Shown here: positions 9,361 to 17,206 of the stretch, piece after piece
Position numbering within the stretch: the first letter of the stretch is position 1
How the letters are laid out: the number at the start of each line of letters is the position of its first letter
Assembly (NCBI RefSeq): GCF_002954355.1
Contig: NZ_MQVV01000017.1
Coordinates: forward strand, 62,001 to 126,000
Reading direction: 5' to 3'
Source: Nonlabens tegetincola
Lineage (GTDB): Bacteria; Bacteroidota; Bacteroidia; Flavobacteriales; Flavobacteriaceae
Length of the DNA: 64,000 nucleotides
Notes under the pieces: generated by a model
Told to the model about the DNA's origin: nothing
Databases searched by the model: none
Seen by the model: only the letters and a program-made list of their open reading frames with translations
Made by a program: the position numbers and the translations under genes

Positions 9361-10029
9361 TTATAACAACAATCCCATTGCGGCTCCTACAATCATTACC
9401 AACATTTTTGCAAGATTAAATTTATGAGCTTCACTTGCTTCAAGAATTAAGGTAGTAGAAACATGTAAAACAATACCTGCGACTATGGCCTTAATGATAG
9501 TGACTAATTCATCGTCAAATAAGATATATTCATTAAGAAGCGTTCCTAGCGGTGACATTAAGGCAAAAATAAATACTAGCAATGCTGATTTAAATACGCC
9601 ATATCCTTGTTGTAATAAAAAGCTCGAAAAAATAAAAGCAATAGGAATCTTGTGTACAGCAATTCCATACACCATACTTTGACTAGCATTCAAAGGAATA
9701 CCTTCTAAGAAAGCATGTATACATAAACTCACAAACAATGCGGTAGGAAAACTAGGAACTTCTTTATTTATGTGTAAGTGACCATGCTCGGCTCCTTTTG
9801 AAAAAAATTCTAGAATAATTTGAATAAAAACTCCTATTACAATGTATACACCATAGCGACTTCCATCTTCAAACACCTCTGGTAAGAATTCATGCACCGT
9901 AGTGCTCAATAAAAAAGCTCCTGAAAATGCAAGTACCAGTTTAATACTATTAGAATTGATGTTTTTTAATGCCATAGCAGCAAAAAACCCCAATACTACA
10001 GCTATAAATGGGAGAAAAATTGGTATCAT
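9361..10029 (-). CDS. ZIP-family divalent metal transporter
   Basis: A 222-residue inner-membrane protein with about eight hydrophobic segments. Two metal-site signatures of ZIP transporters are present: HAFLEGIPL in helix 4 and HKIPIAF in helix 5. A short His-rich cytoplasmic loop, HGHLHIN, precedes helix 4. The family imports Zn(II) and, in some members, Fe(II) or Mn(II); the actual metal cannot be told. It is a stand-alone gene, divergent from the LemA operon. Confidence 0.88.
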   Translation of the reverse strand: MIPIFLPFIAVVLGFFAAMALKNINSNSIKLVLAFSGAFLLSTTVHEFLPEVFEDGSRYGVYIVIGVFIQIILEFFSKGAEHGHLHINKEVPSFPTALFVSLCIHAFLEGIPLNASQSMVYGIAVHKIPIAFIFSSFLLQQGYGVFKSALLVFIFALMSPLGTLLNEYILFDDELVTIIKAIVAGIVLHVSTTLILEASEAHKFNLAKMLVMIVGAAMGLLL

Positions 10030-10128
10030 CTATTATTTAGAATAAGCTTGCAAAATTAACTAACTTCTCAAACATTTGAGCACTTAAAACAGTTATCGTA
10101 ACTTTACTTTAATATTTATTCAATCAAT

Positions 10129-10746
10129 ATGAAAAAAGGATCTTTAGGCTGTTTGGGCATAGGTTTAATTAGTCTTGTAGGCTTAGTTGTCGTTATGGCA
10201 ATTTGGGCAGGCAGTTGGTACAATGGTACTATTAATTTAAGCGAAGGCGTTTCTGGCGCGTGGGCAAATGTTGAAAGTAGTTATCAACGTAGGAATGACC
10301 TAATTCCAAATATCGTAGCTACTGCAAAAAAATATGCCGAATTTGAACAAGAAACATTGATCGGTGTGATTGAAGCTCGTGCAGCGGCCACTTCAATAAA
10401 AGTAGATGCCGACAACTTATCTAGTGAACAAATTCAAGCGTTCTCCAAGGTACAAAGTCAAGTAAGTTCAGGTTTAGGTAGATTATTAGCAACCTATGAA
10501 AATTATCCAGATCTTAAATCAAACGAGCAGTTTAAAGAACTTATAAACGAATTAGAACGTACAGAAAATCGCATCAATGTGGAACGCAATAACTATAACG
10601 GTGCTGTAAAACAATACAACGCTCGCATCAAACGTTTCCCAGGAAACCTGCTTGCCGGTATCTTTAATTTTGATGCTTCTCCTTATTATCAAGCAGATGA
10701 AGGTGCAGAAAATGCTCCTGATGTAGAAGGCTTATTTGGCGAATAA
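10129..10746 (+). CDS. LemA family protein
   Basis: A 205-residue protein anchored by an N-terminal membrane helix (CLGIGLISLVGLVVVMAIWAGS). The LemA core is clear: WANVESSYQRRNDLIPNIVATAKKYAEFEQ, then LGRLLATYENYPDLKSNEQFKELINELERTENRINVERNNYNGAVKQYNARIKRFPGNLLA condensed over several helices. LemA proteins are membrane proteins of unclear function usually encoded next to TPM-domain proteins, as here: the stop codon is one base before the next ATG. A -7-like TAACTTTA lies near 10099-10106. Confidence 0.93.
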   Translation: MKKGSLGCLGIGLISLVGLVVVMAIWAGSWYNGTINLSEGVSGAWANVESSYQRRNDLIPNIVATAKKYAEFEQETLIGVIEARAAATSIKVDADNLSSEQIQAFSKVQSQVSSGLGRLLATYENYPDLKSNEQFKELINELERTENRINVERNNYNGAVKQYNARIKRFPGNLLAGIFNFDASPYYQADEGAENAPDVEGLFGE

Positions 10747-10747
10747 T

Positions 10748-11191
10748 ATGGACAACCACGTTGAGGAATTTCTTACCGCACAAGAAGAGAAAGAGATTAT
10801 TGCTGCGATAAGACGAGCAGAAAATAAAACCAGTGGAGAAATAAGAGTACATCTTGAGAGTACCTGTGAAAATGCTATATCCAGGGCTCAAGAAGTATTT
10901 CATTTACTCAAAATGGATAACACCAAAGAAGAAAATGGCGTACTTATTTATCTTGCTGTAGATTCTCACAAGTTCTCCATCATCGGCGATAAGGGTATCG
11001 ATAATAAAGTACCCAGCAACTTTTGGGATCAAATAAAGGATGTGATGGCATCACGCTTTCGCGAAAGCGAATTCTCAACAGGAATCATAAAAGGTATAGA
11101 GCTTATAGGTAAGGAACTAGCACAGTATTTTCCATGGGATGTGGATGATACTAATGAGTTGAGTGATGAAATATCAAAAGGAACGATTTGA
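10748..11191 (+). CDS. TPM-domain protein (cytoplasmic/peripheral, first of two)
   Basis: A 147-residue protein with the TPM fold seen in GEIRVHLESTC, VFHLLKMDNTKEENGVLIYLAVDSHKFSIIGDKGID and FREGEF-like FRESEF. The ATG at 10748, one base after the lemA stop, is preferred to an in-frame TTG at 10736. It has no signal peptide or membrane helix and lacks the glycine-rich tail of its neighbour. The palindrome copy at 11054-11069 encodes RFRES, replacing residues in the normally conserved helix after GDKGI. The TGA stop shares one base with the next ATG. Confidence 0.9.
   Translation: MDNHVEEFLTAQEEKEIIAAIRRAENKTSGEIRVHLESTCENAISRAQEVFHLLKMDNTKEENGVLIYLAVDSHKFSIIGDKGIDNKVPSNFWDQIKDVMASRFRESEFSTGIIKGIELIGKELAQYFPWDVDDTNELSDEISKGTI
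11054..11069. repeat. Iterated palindrome copy 3, inside the first TPM gene
   Basis: Perfect 16-bp palindrome CGCTTTCGCGAAAGCG, read as FRES in the host gene. Confidence 0.95.
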
Positions 11192-11961
11192 TGAAGAGGA
11201 TACTTTGCTTTTTGGTATTATTTCCTGTTCTTCTACAGGCGCAATTTAATATCCCAGAAAAACCAGTAGTAAAAGAACAACGAGCTGTTTACGATTATTA
11301 TAAAATACTCAACAAGCAGGAGTTCACAGCGCTAGACCGCAAATTGATCAACTATGCCGATACAACAAGCACGCAAATTGTAATTGCAATTGTAGAGAGC
11401 ACAAATGGAGAAGACATTTCTTTACTAGGAGCTCGCTGGGGTGAAAAATGGCAGGTAGGACAAAAAGACAAAGGCAATGGGATTTTTATCCTGATGGCTT
11501 ATGGCGATCGTAAAATTGATATTAATACAGGACGCGGCATTGAATACCGCATGACAGACCTAGAAAGTGAACGTATTATTAATCGAATTATAGTACCCAA
11601 CTTCAAAAGAGGTAATTATTATCAAGGACTGGATCAAGCCACCGATGCCATTTTTAAATATTTAAATGGTGAATTTGTAGAAGATAGAGATTTAAACAAC
11701 TCGCCTTTTCCATGGTCATTCTTTATTGTACTAGCTTTTATATTATTCATTATTATACTAAGCAGCCGCAAAGGAAATAATGGCAATAATCGTGGTGGCG
11801 GCACTTCCTTATTAGATGTCATTATCTTAAGTAATATGGGACGTGGCTCATATTCTGGTGGTAGTTTTGGTGGTGGATCTTCCGGTGGTTTTGGCGGCGG
11901 ATTCGGTGGTGGATTTGGCGGTGGAAGCTTCGGTGGTGGTGGTGCCTCTGGTGGCTGGTAA
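11191..11961 (+). CDS. Exported TPM-domain protein with glycine-rich tail (YgcG-like)
   Basis: A 256-residue protein with signal peptide (MKRILCFLVLFPVLLQAQ), a TPM domain (TQIVIAIVESTNGEDISLLGARWGEKWQVG, GIFILMAYGDRKIDINTGRGIEY), a membrane helix (FPWSFFIVLAFILFIIIL) and a C-terminal tail of GGGF/GGS repeats from about residue 210. TPM domains are found as phosphatases in plant photosystem repair, but bacterial roles are unsettled. The start ATG at 11191 overlaps the previous stop (TGATG), implying translational coupling. With the LemA gene this makes a three-gene membrane module. Confidence 0.92.
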   Translation: MKRILCFLVLFPVLLQAQFNIPEKPVVKEQRAVYDYYKILNKQEFTALDRKLINYADTTSTQIVIAIVESTNGEDISLLGARWGEKWQVGQKDKGNGIFILMAYGDRKIDINTGRGIEYRMTDLESERIINRIIVPNFKRGNYYQGLDQATDAIFKYLNGEFVEDRDLNNSPFPWSFFIVLAFILFIIILSSRKGNNGNNRGGGTSLLDVIILSNMGRGSYSGGSFGGGSSGGFGGGFGGGFGGGSFGGGGASGGW

Positions 11962-11980
11962 TTAGTAACTTAAAATATAA

Positions 11981-12012
11981 AGCCGTTCCTATTTGATAGG
12001 AACGGCTTATTT
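11981..12012. terminator. Bidirectional terminator
   Basis: AGCCGTTCCTAT and ATAGGAACGGCT pair around a four-base loop between the TPM gene and the convergent dehydrogenase gene. Confidence 0.85.
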
Positions 12013-12035
12013 ATATTCTAAAGTCACACAAGTTA

Positions 12036-13259
12036 CTACTCTTTACCGTCTACATAATCTTGTAAGTAGGCAAAGCGCTCTGTCAATTGACCATCGCTGG
12101 TAGTAATTTTTGCACGTTGCAATACACCATCTTTATCCTCATTAAAAAAAGCAGGAATCACATACTTAGAGAACATTTCACCAAAACCTTCACTTGCATC
12201 CTTGGGTAATTCACAAGGTAGATTATCTACCGCCATTACAGTTATAGCGCCCTCTTTCTTATAATCTACTTCCTTTTCAGTTTGTGGGTTATAACCATAA
12301 ATAGGTTGTGCAATTGTGCTAGGTCTAATTGTACAAGCAATAGGACCATCAATATCGCAACTAACATCGGCTACAAGGTTGATATTAAAATCTTCATTTC
12401 TCATATCTTCTCTTGTAAAAAAGTAAGGAGCACCATTTCCATAAAAATGACCTGTAATAAGCATGTCGGTTACCCTAGCATACTTCATAAAATCGCTTTT
12501 CAATAATTCAGGATTGTTATAACACTCGGTTCTAGTAGGTTTATATCCATCTTTGCGCATGTAATAATCCGTCACATCCAGTTGGGTAAACAAGGTTTGC
12601 ACACTTTTGAATTGACCCAATTGCAAATATTCCTTGGGTTTTACTTCATGAATTTTAAGCTCCTCTAGGATTTCTCTAATTCCACCTGCCACTTTACCAC
12701 TTCCTGTCATTACAATATGTATAGGTGGTAGATTGCATTTTATGCGTGCTAGTTCTTTTTTAAGAGCCTTGTAATCAGGAAGTGATTCTACTTTGGGCAA
12801 TTCAAAACTTCCGTCTCTTAAACCTAATGCTCTAAAGCCATTGTATGCACCTACTATACCAGCATATCTTCCAAAACCTATTAATCTACCGCCGTTTTTT
12901 GCGACTATGGTTTCATGGTCATACAGTTCTATTTTTTTATCTAGAATGGCTTGCAATAACTTTCGGTTATAGGGCTGCTTTTTTATCGTGTGAGAAAAGA
13001 AAAAGTATTTTTTTCCAGGTATTAAACTTTCAACGGGTACTTCCTTTACTCCTATCATTACATCGGCATCGGTAACATCATCGGTTACGGTAATTCCCTC
13101 ACGAGTATAGGCTGCATCGTCAAAAATTCTTATTGGTGATGATTCTACTAGGAATTCCGCTTTCGCGAAAGCGTGATCAAGAACATGTAATTGTTGTGGA
13201 GAAAAAACTACGCGGCGATCTGGCGGATTTTTTCTTTCTCTAATAATGGCAAATTTCAT
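12036..13259 (-). CDS. Alanine dehydrogenase/saccharopine dehydrogenase-like oxidoreductase
   Basis: A 407-residue NAD(P)-dependent oxidoreductase of the AlaDH/PNT superfamily. The N-terminal domain begins MKFAIIRERKNPPDRRVVFSP, like lysine-forming saccharopine dehydrogenases (Lys1). The catalytic-domain motifs ADVMIGVKEV and YFFFSHTIKKQ are visible, and the Rossmann segment carries HIVMTGSGKVAGGIREIL. The family includes alanine dehydrogenase and LYS1-type enzymes; this phylum often has a member of this type without a fungal lysine pathway, so the true substrate is open. The palindrome at 13158-13173 encodes AFAKA near the N-terminus (HAFAKAEF). Confidence 0.8.
   Translation of the reverse strand: MKFAIIRERKNPPDRRVVFSPQQLHVLDHAFAKAEFLVESSPIRIFDDAAYTREGITVTDDVTDADVMIGVKEVPVESLIPGKKYFFFSHTIKKQPYNRKLLQAILDKKIELYDHETIVAKNGGRLIGFGRYAGIVGAYNGFRALGLRDGSFELPKVESLPDYKALKKELARIKCNLPPIHIVMTGSGKVAGGIREILEELKIHEVKPKEYLQLGQFKSVQTLFTQLDVTDYYMRKDGYKPTRTECYNNPELLKSDFMKYARVTDMLITGHFYGNGAPYFFTREDMRNEDFNINLVADVSCDIDGPIACTIRPSTIAQPIYGYNPQTEKEVDYKKEGAITVMAVDNLPCELPKDASEGFGEMFSKYVIPAFFNEDKDGVLQRAKITTSDGQLTERFAYLQDYVDGKE
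13158..13173. repeat. Iterated palindrome copy 4, inside the dehydrogenase gene
   Basis: Perfect 16-bp palindrome CGCTTTCGCGAAAGCG, read as AFAKA in the minus-strand gene. Confidence 0.95.
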
Positions 13260-13400
13260 AAGGTAGATTATAAAGTAGCAAGATAATTAATCGCAATCAA
13301 TTTAAAATGGGAAATAAACACCATAAAGACGGAAATATGTTCCAATTATACAGGAAGGTCTATCTGGATCTTTGTCTTATAAATTTATAAAACAAAAAAC

Positions 13401-13805
13401 ATGAAAAATTTAGTAGTAGTACTTATCGCATTTTTAGGCTTTTATGGTGTGCAAGCACAAGATAAAATGAAAAAGCATTCCGATGAGATGACCCAGGAAG
13501 TAGCTCACGTTCAACTAGATCAAATCAAAGGAGAGTTTGTTCAAAAACAAATTACTCTTAAACCGGGTACGTACATCTTTGATGTATCAAACAAGAATGT
13601 TGGTCATGAGGTTGGATTTGTACTAGTAAAAAAAGGTGCCGACATAAGTAACCCTAAAAATCACATTCAAACTGCCTATGTAACGCAAGCTGTTAAAACA
13701 GGAGAAATCCAACAGTCTAACCCTACAAAACTAGAAGCTGGAGAGTATGTGTATTTTTGTCCTTTAAATCCTACAAGTACAGATAACACGATACTTGTGG
13801 AATAG
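13401..13805 (+). CDS. Exported cupredoxin-like protein
   Basis: A 134-residue protein with a signal peptide (MKNLVVVLIAFLGFYGVQAQ). The mature chain has a cupredoxin-like pattern: GEFVQKQITLKPGTYIFDVSNKNVGHEVGFVLV with a candidate metal His, and YVYFCPLNP with a candidate metal Cys. The His and Met normally found just after the Cys in blue-copper proteins are not seen, so copper binding is doubtful. A lone gene between a divergent dehydrogenase and the tmRNA gene. The sequence GATCTTTG about 25 bases upstream is a one-mismatch -7 box. Confidence 0.75.
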   Translation: MKNLVVVLIAFLGFYGVQAQDKMKKHSDEMTQEVAHVQLDQIKGEFVQKQITLKPGTYIFDVSNKNVGHEVGFVLVKKGADISNPKNHIQTAYVTQAVKTGEIQQSNPTKLEAGEYVYFCPLNPTSTDNTILVE

Positions 13806-13825
13806 CTTTCTTCTCCCTAGAAAGC

Positions 13826-13858
13826 AAAAGCCCTGTCATCCAGACAGGGCTTTTTTTT
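13826..13858 (+). terminator. Rho-independent terminator of the cupredoxin-like gene
   Basis: AAAAGCCCTGTC pairs with GACAGGGCTTTT across a five-base loop and is followed by eight T. Confidence 0.93.
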
Positions 13859-13894
13859 GGCATAGTTTTTAGGCTAATTAATGAGTGTAAATGA

Positions 13895-13902
13895 TATATT
13901 TG
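13895..13902 (+). promoter_or_regulatory. -7 box TATATTTG of the tmRNA gene
   Basis: Exact TAnnTTTG match about 44 bases upstream of the mature tmRNA 5' end, leaving a short leader to be removed by processing. Confidence 0.65.
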
Positions 13903-13945
13903 CGCTCCTAAATTAATTTTAGGTTTTGTTTTTTGAAAACAATCT

Positions 13946-14341
13946 GGGGTCGACTGGTTTTGACAGCGAGACTGGATTAATGGTAAGCATGTCGAGCGCT
14001 GGGAAACAGCTCGTAAATCTCATTTTTCATCTTTTTTAAACGGCGAGAATAACTACGCCCTAGCTGCATAATCTGAATCATAGTAAGATTACGCCTCGGT
14101 CTACTAGGTAGACAAGCAGGAAGTCTCTCAACAGCCTTGGTTTGCGGCGGTTGGTTATGGGACTTCGTAAAAGTAAACCTATCTACAGCAGTGCTTTGAT
14201 GCGGTAGAGAAATTTAATTGAAGCCAAGCCTAGTTTTGGTAGTTTCTGACCGGCTCTAGGACTGAAATGAATTAGAAACTAAACATGTAGAAAGCGATTG
14301 ATTCACTTGTTTGGACGGCGGTTCGAATCCGCCCGACTCCA
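13946..14341 (+). ncRNA. ssrA: Transfer-messenger RNA (tmRNA)
   Basis: Rescues ribosomes stalled on broken mRNA by acting as tRNA-Ala and then as a short template. The 5' GGGGTCG pairs with the 3' CGACTCC to form the acceptor stem; the TpsiC arm reads GGCGGTTCGAATCCGCC just before it. The resume codon and tag lie at 14042-14071 and encode GENNYALAA followed by TAA, a tag of the expected hydrophobic Ala-Ala type. CCA is not encoded. Length near 396 bases is typical. A 93-bp repeat starts exactly at the 3' end. Confidence 0.97.
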
Positions 14342-14433
14342 CAAAAAAAACGATAAACCACGACAGCGGTCGTGGTTTTTTTGTTTTGAATTAATTCAGC
14401 TAGCAAACTCAATCACTAATATTAAGATCTCAT
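14341..14433 (+). repeat. 93-bp direct repeat, left copy (includes tmRNA terminator)
   Basis: Begins at the last base of the tmRNA gene, contains the terminator hairpin AACCACGAC / GTCGTGGTT with a T-run, and runs on for 50 AT-rich bases to GATCTCAT. The right copy at 15903-15995 differs at only two positions. Confidence 0.95.
14354..14386 (+). terminator. Rho-independent terminator of ssrA
   Basis: Stem AACCACGAC / GTCGTGGTT with a short loop and T-run immediately after the tmRNA. Duplicated with the direct repeat near 15916-15948. Confidence 0.9.
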
Positions 14434-14632
14434 CAAATAATATATTCCATTTGAAGATAAAAATTGCATTACCATTAGCTAATGCTTCGATTGAAGAACA
14501 ACTAAATGGAATATTTGACCCATTATTACTCCTAGAATAATCATAAGGAGATTGACTAAAGTCTAAACGAAAGCCTGCCCCAAAAAATCATTTGGATGTG
14601 TTACCTTAAGAATTAACTATAGTCAACATTAA

Positions 14633-14828
14633 TCAAACTGGTTCATTGGAATCTAGAGCACTTACGATAACGAGTTCTGATTCTTCGTAAATTTTAATAG
14701 TATCTATTTCTATTATCATATCTGTCTGATCACTGAAATAAATATTTCTTTTATTTAAAGCCTTCTCAATTGATTTAGAAAGTGAATTCTTAACAATTTC
14801 AGGCTTTGAGTTATTAGAATTATTTTTG
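14633..14828 (-). pseudogene. Coding-like fragment without start codon
   Basis: On the minus strand an open frame of about 64 codons runs from a stop to a TGA. Its translation contains KPEIVKNSLSKSIEKALN and TIKIYEESELVIVSALDSN, a balanced composition that looks like the end of a real protein. The only ATG is internal. I do not recognise the family; probably the C-terminal remnant of a lost gene. Confidence 0.35.
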
Positions 14829-14829
14829 A

Positions 14830-14997
14830 TGTTTTAATCTTGGTTTAAGCTATAACGATGTATTTACTGCAAATGCCAGTCAGAGACATCAGAAAATTGA
14901 AACAGCCTTTACAGAAACATTTATTTTTACAATTTCTGTCGCTCAACCAGAAATAGGAGTAATAATAAAGGCTGGGACTATTCTTTATAACAGTTAA
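14830..14997 (+). pseudogene. Coding-like fragment without start codon
   Basis: An open frame of about 55 codons with the translation LGLSYNDVFTANASQRHQ followed by IETAFTETFIFTISVAQPE and ending ILYNS. No start codon is available in frame. It may be the end of an outer-membrane or secreted protein gene that was truncated; no family recognised. Confidence 0.3.
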
Positions 14998-15145
14998 GAA
15001 AATCAATTATTTAGACAAAAATTAAAGCGACAAAGATTTTAGAAAGCAATAGTTTAAATCATTTGACTTAATCGAAGAAATAAAACCATGGGATGGTTAT
15101 AGCCGAAATAATAATGGAACCTCTCGATAAGTAAAAAAATAAGCA

Positions 15146-15568
15146 ATGAAGTTGTACGATTATGTTTTCTGTATTATTTACTTACAGCTTAACAAAACAA
15201 ACAAGTCAATTCCAGAATGGGGTACCATTTTTGTGATTTCAGCTATACAACTAGTAAATATCATGACAATTTTAATATATAATGATGTCGATTTTGCTAG
15301 TATTTCAAATAAGGAATTTTCGATTGGAGCATTCGTTTTGGTATTAATTAACTGGACAATATTTGTTTATAAAAGTCGCTACAAGAAGATTTTAAAAACC
15401 TTTAATAAACGTATAACTTGGTTAAAACGGATTTTAGTTTTCGCATATTTAGTGTTATCAATATTTGCTTTATTTTGGACTGAGAGGATACTTTATCTAC
15501 CTATTTTAATAACCATTCTTCTTTTACTTATTATTCTACTTCAAAGTAAATCTTTATGGAAAGATTGA
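15146..15568 (+). CDS. Hypothetical membrane protein in the inter-repeat island
   Basis: A 140-residue protein with four likely membrane segments: an N-terminal one around YVFCIIYLQL, then TIFVISAIQLVNIMTILIY, IGAFVLVLINWTIFVY and, after a Lys/Arg-rich cytoplasmic loop (KSRYKKILKTFNKRITWLKR), a long C-terminal hydrophobic stretch ILVFAYLVLSIFALFW and LPILITILLLLIILL. I do not recognise the family; small membrane proteins of this type often accompany toxin, immunity or RHS-like genes in mobile islands, but nothing here proves that. It is the only intact-looking gene between the two 93-bp repeats. Confidence 0.5.
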   Translation: MKLYDYVFCIIYLQLNKTNKSIPEWGTIFVISAIQLVNIMTILIYNDVDFASISNKEFSIGAFVLVLINWTIFVYKSRYKKILKTFNKRITWLKRILVFAYLVLSIFALFWTERILYLPILITILLLLIILLQSKSLWKD

Positions 15569-15902
15569 GAAGTATTTGAATCAAAAGTCTTTAATCACTC
15601 GAGTTGTACTTCATAGTAAGTCAGCAAAATAATTTTTTTATTAAAATAAGTTCGAAAAGCTTTAATGGCTCCTGTTTTATATTACGAGATTTGATATCGT
15701 GAGTGCGTTTTGAAAAATTAAAGAGGTCTAAGTTTAAGTAACTATTGCTTCATTTTTATGAAAGACCGAAGATTTGACCGTGTTTGTTTGTGGTTCTTGG
15801 ATCTTAGAATGATCGTTTAATACAGAGAATTATCGCGATGAATAAGATTAGATTAGCTCAATATCTTGGTTTAAAAAGTTCGGATTTTGTCCCTTAATGC
15901 CT
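15569..15902. other. Gene-free sequence before the right repeat
   Basis: About 330 AT-rich bases without a credible gene. A 20-codon frame starting at 15838 (MNKIRLAQYLGLKSSDFVP) is open but too short to support. Just before the right repeat, GTTCGGATTTTG loosely resembles the tmRNA T-arm GTTCGAATCCGC. Confidence 0.4.
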
Positions 15903-15995
15903 ACAAAAAAAACGATAAACCACGACAGCAGTCGTGGTTTTTTTGTTTTGAATTAATTAAGCTAGCAAACTCAATCACTAATATTAAGATCTCAT
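15903..15995 (+). repeat. 93-bp direct repeat, right copy
   Basis: Matches 14341-14433 with two substitutions (one in the terminator loop, one at TTAATT(C/A)AGC). It retains the terminator hairpin but has no intact tmRNA end before it. The two copies bracket 1,469 bases. Confidence 0.95.
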
Positions 15996-16108
15996 AACCA
16001 TACTGCTTACAGTGAAAAAAAGCCCATCCATTTACTGGACAGGCTCTACCTAAAAAAATAAACACTGAGCTAATTCAATATTTAAAGATTCTAAATGAAA
16101 AAAGAAAA

Positions 16109-17203
16109 TTATTCTTCCAATAACTTGTAAGCAAATTGAGGATATCCTCTTTCATTACTAGGACTTGTAAGTGCAAGAAATTGGAGTTTGTAGTAGTTTC
16201 CATTGGCATCGTGAATAACATAGAAAATATCTTCTATAAGTGATGGTGAAGCGCTAGGACCACCGCCGTTTCTCCATGTACTACCTATACTTCTTTGGTC
16301 ATTTTCAAAATTGCTATCCACAACATCTAATAAACTAAAGTCCTCGTAGGTGATACCTTCCTCAGCTTCATCAATCATATAAGCTCGCGCACTCGACTTG
16401 ATGTTATTGGTTATAAAGTCTGCATAGGCATAGGCTCCATAACTTTGTCCACCAAAAACAGCCTCGTTTGTAAATACGGTATAGCACAAATCCCATTCTT
16501 CTTTTTGTGGCTCAACACTCACTACTGATTCTGTATTAAAACTGAAAAAAGTATAGTGGAAGGAAGGGTTTTTATTAATGGTAGTTGTTTGAAAGGTAGT
16601 ATCGTCAAGGTTAGCATATTGCAATAAATAATTCTCACCGACTTTTAAGATTCTAATCTTCTTCCAACCTCTAGCATCTCCTTTGTAGTTTGATGAACCA
16701 GAATTAGGTTGATCTACACCTACTTCATAGCCTAGATTGATTAGATAAACGTTGTTGTTTGAATCTACTGAAGAGACTGCATCTATAGCGGTTCCTGATA
16801 TATTCCCATCTGGTGCATCGATAAACTCCATATTCGCTGGATTGAAATTACCTACTTCTGCCTGTGGTTGTAATTGTTGCACTTCAGGATTGGTTGAGTT
16901 TACTGCAGTCATATCGTTAGTAGATAAGCGAGCGGCCATCATGAGGATAGACCCATTTATGATAACCCTATCTTGCATAGAACTAAATCCTAAATCCCAC
17001 GAGGTTCGGTTAACCTCGGTTGCGATATTGGTACTCAAATCAAAAAAGACCTGGTTGGGCATATTAGGACCACCTACATTTGGAGAAACTGTAGCGCCAT
17101 CTACGGTCACTACGATTGGTCCCATAGGCTCATCGTCTTCACTACAACTACCTAATAGTAGAATGCTTATAATAGTTAAAGCTGTTAATAGATTATTTTT
17201 CAT
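16109..17203 (-). CDS. HmuY-family haem-binding lipoprotein
   Basis: A 364-residue surface or outer-membrane lipoprotein; the signal peptide ends in LLLGSC, placing the lipidated Cys at residue 20. The HmuY signature is visible twice as a WDL motif: RTSWDLGFSSMQDRVIINGS near residue 68 and EWDLCYTVFTNEAV further on, with a Tyr-rich segment GAYAYADFITNN. HmuY proteins capture haem for a TonB-dependent receptor in Porphyromonas. The gene starts three bases after the receptor gene ends, so they form an operon. Haem specificity here is inferred from the family and partner. Confidence 0.85.
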   Translation of the reverse strand: MKNNLLTALTIISILLLGSCSEDDEPMGPIVVTVDGATVSPNVGGPNMPNQVFFDLSTNIATEVNRTSWDLGFSSMQDRVIINGSILMMAARLSTNDMTAVNSTNPEVQQLQPQAEVGNFNPANMEFIDAPDGNISGTAIDAVSSVDSNNNVYLINLGYEVGVDQPNSGSSNYKGDARGWKKIRILKVGENYLLQYANLDDTTFQTTTINKNPSFHYTFFSFNTESVVSVEPQKEEWDLCYTVFTNEAVFGGQSYGAYAYADFITNNIKSSARAYMIDEAEEGITYEDFSLLDVVDSNFENDQRSIGSTWRNGGGPSASPSLIEDIFYVIHDANGNYYKLQFLALTSPSNERGYPQFAYKLLEE

Positions 17204-17206
17204 GTT

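Larger units (their letters stand above)
14434..15145. other. Decayed sequence between the direct repeats, left part
   Basis: No intact gene is visible in these ~700 bases. They hold two stop-to-stop coding-like fragments described separately (14633-14828 minus, 14830-14997 plus). Base composition is more AT-rich and codon usage poorer than in flanking genes. Together with 15146-15902 it looks like the remnant of an insertion next to the tmRNA gene. Confidence 0.5.

Noticed and set aside
11845-11955. Simple repeats of GGTGG type
   Set aside because: They encode the glycine-rich tail normal for YgcG-like TPM proteins.
12282-13075. Plus-strand open frames inside the dehydrogenase gene and similar antisense frames inside purL, recG and katG
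   Set aside because: They mirror coding constraint of the real genes, lack promoters and homology, and show unlikely residue composition.
14298-14540. An 80-codon open frame overlapping the tmRNA 3' end
   Set aside because: It begins inside the tmRNA and its first part is the tRNA-like domain; no protein-like composition.
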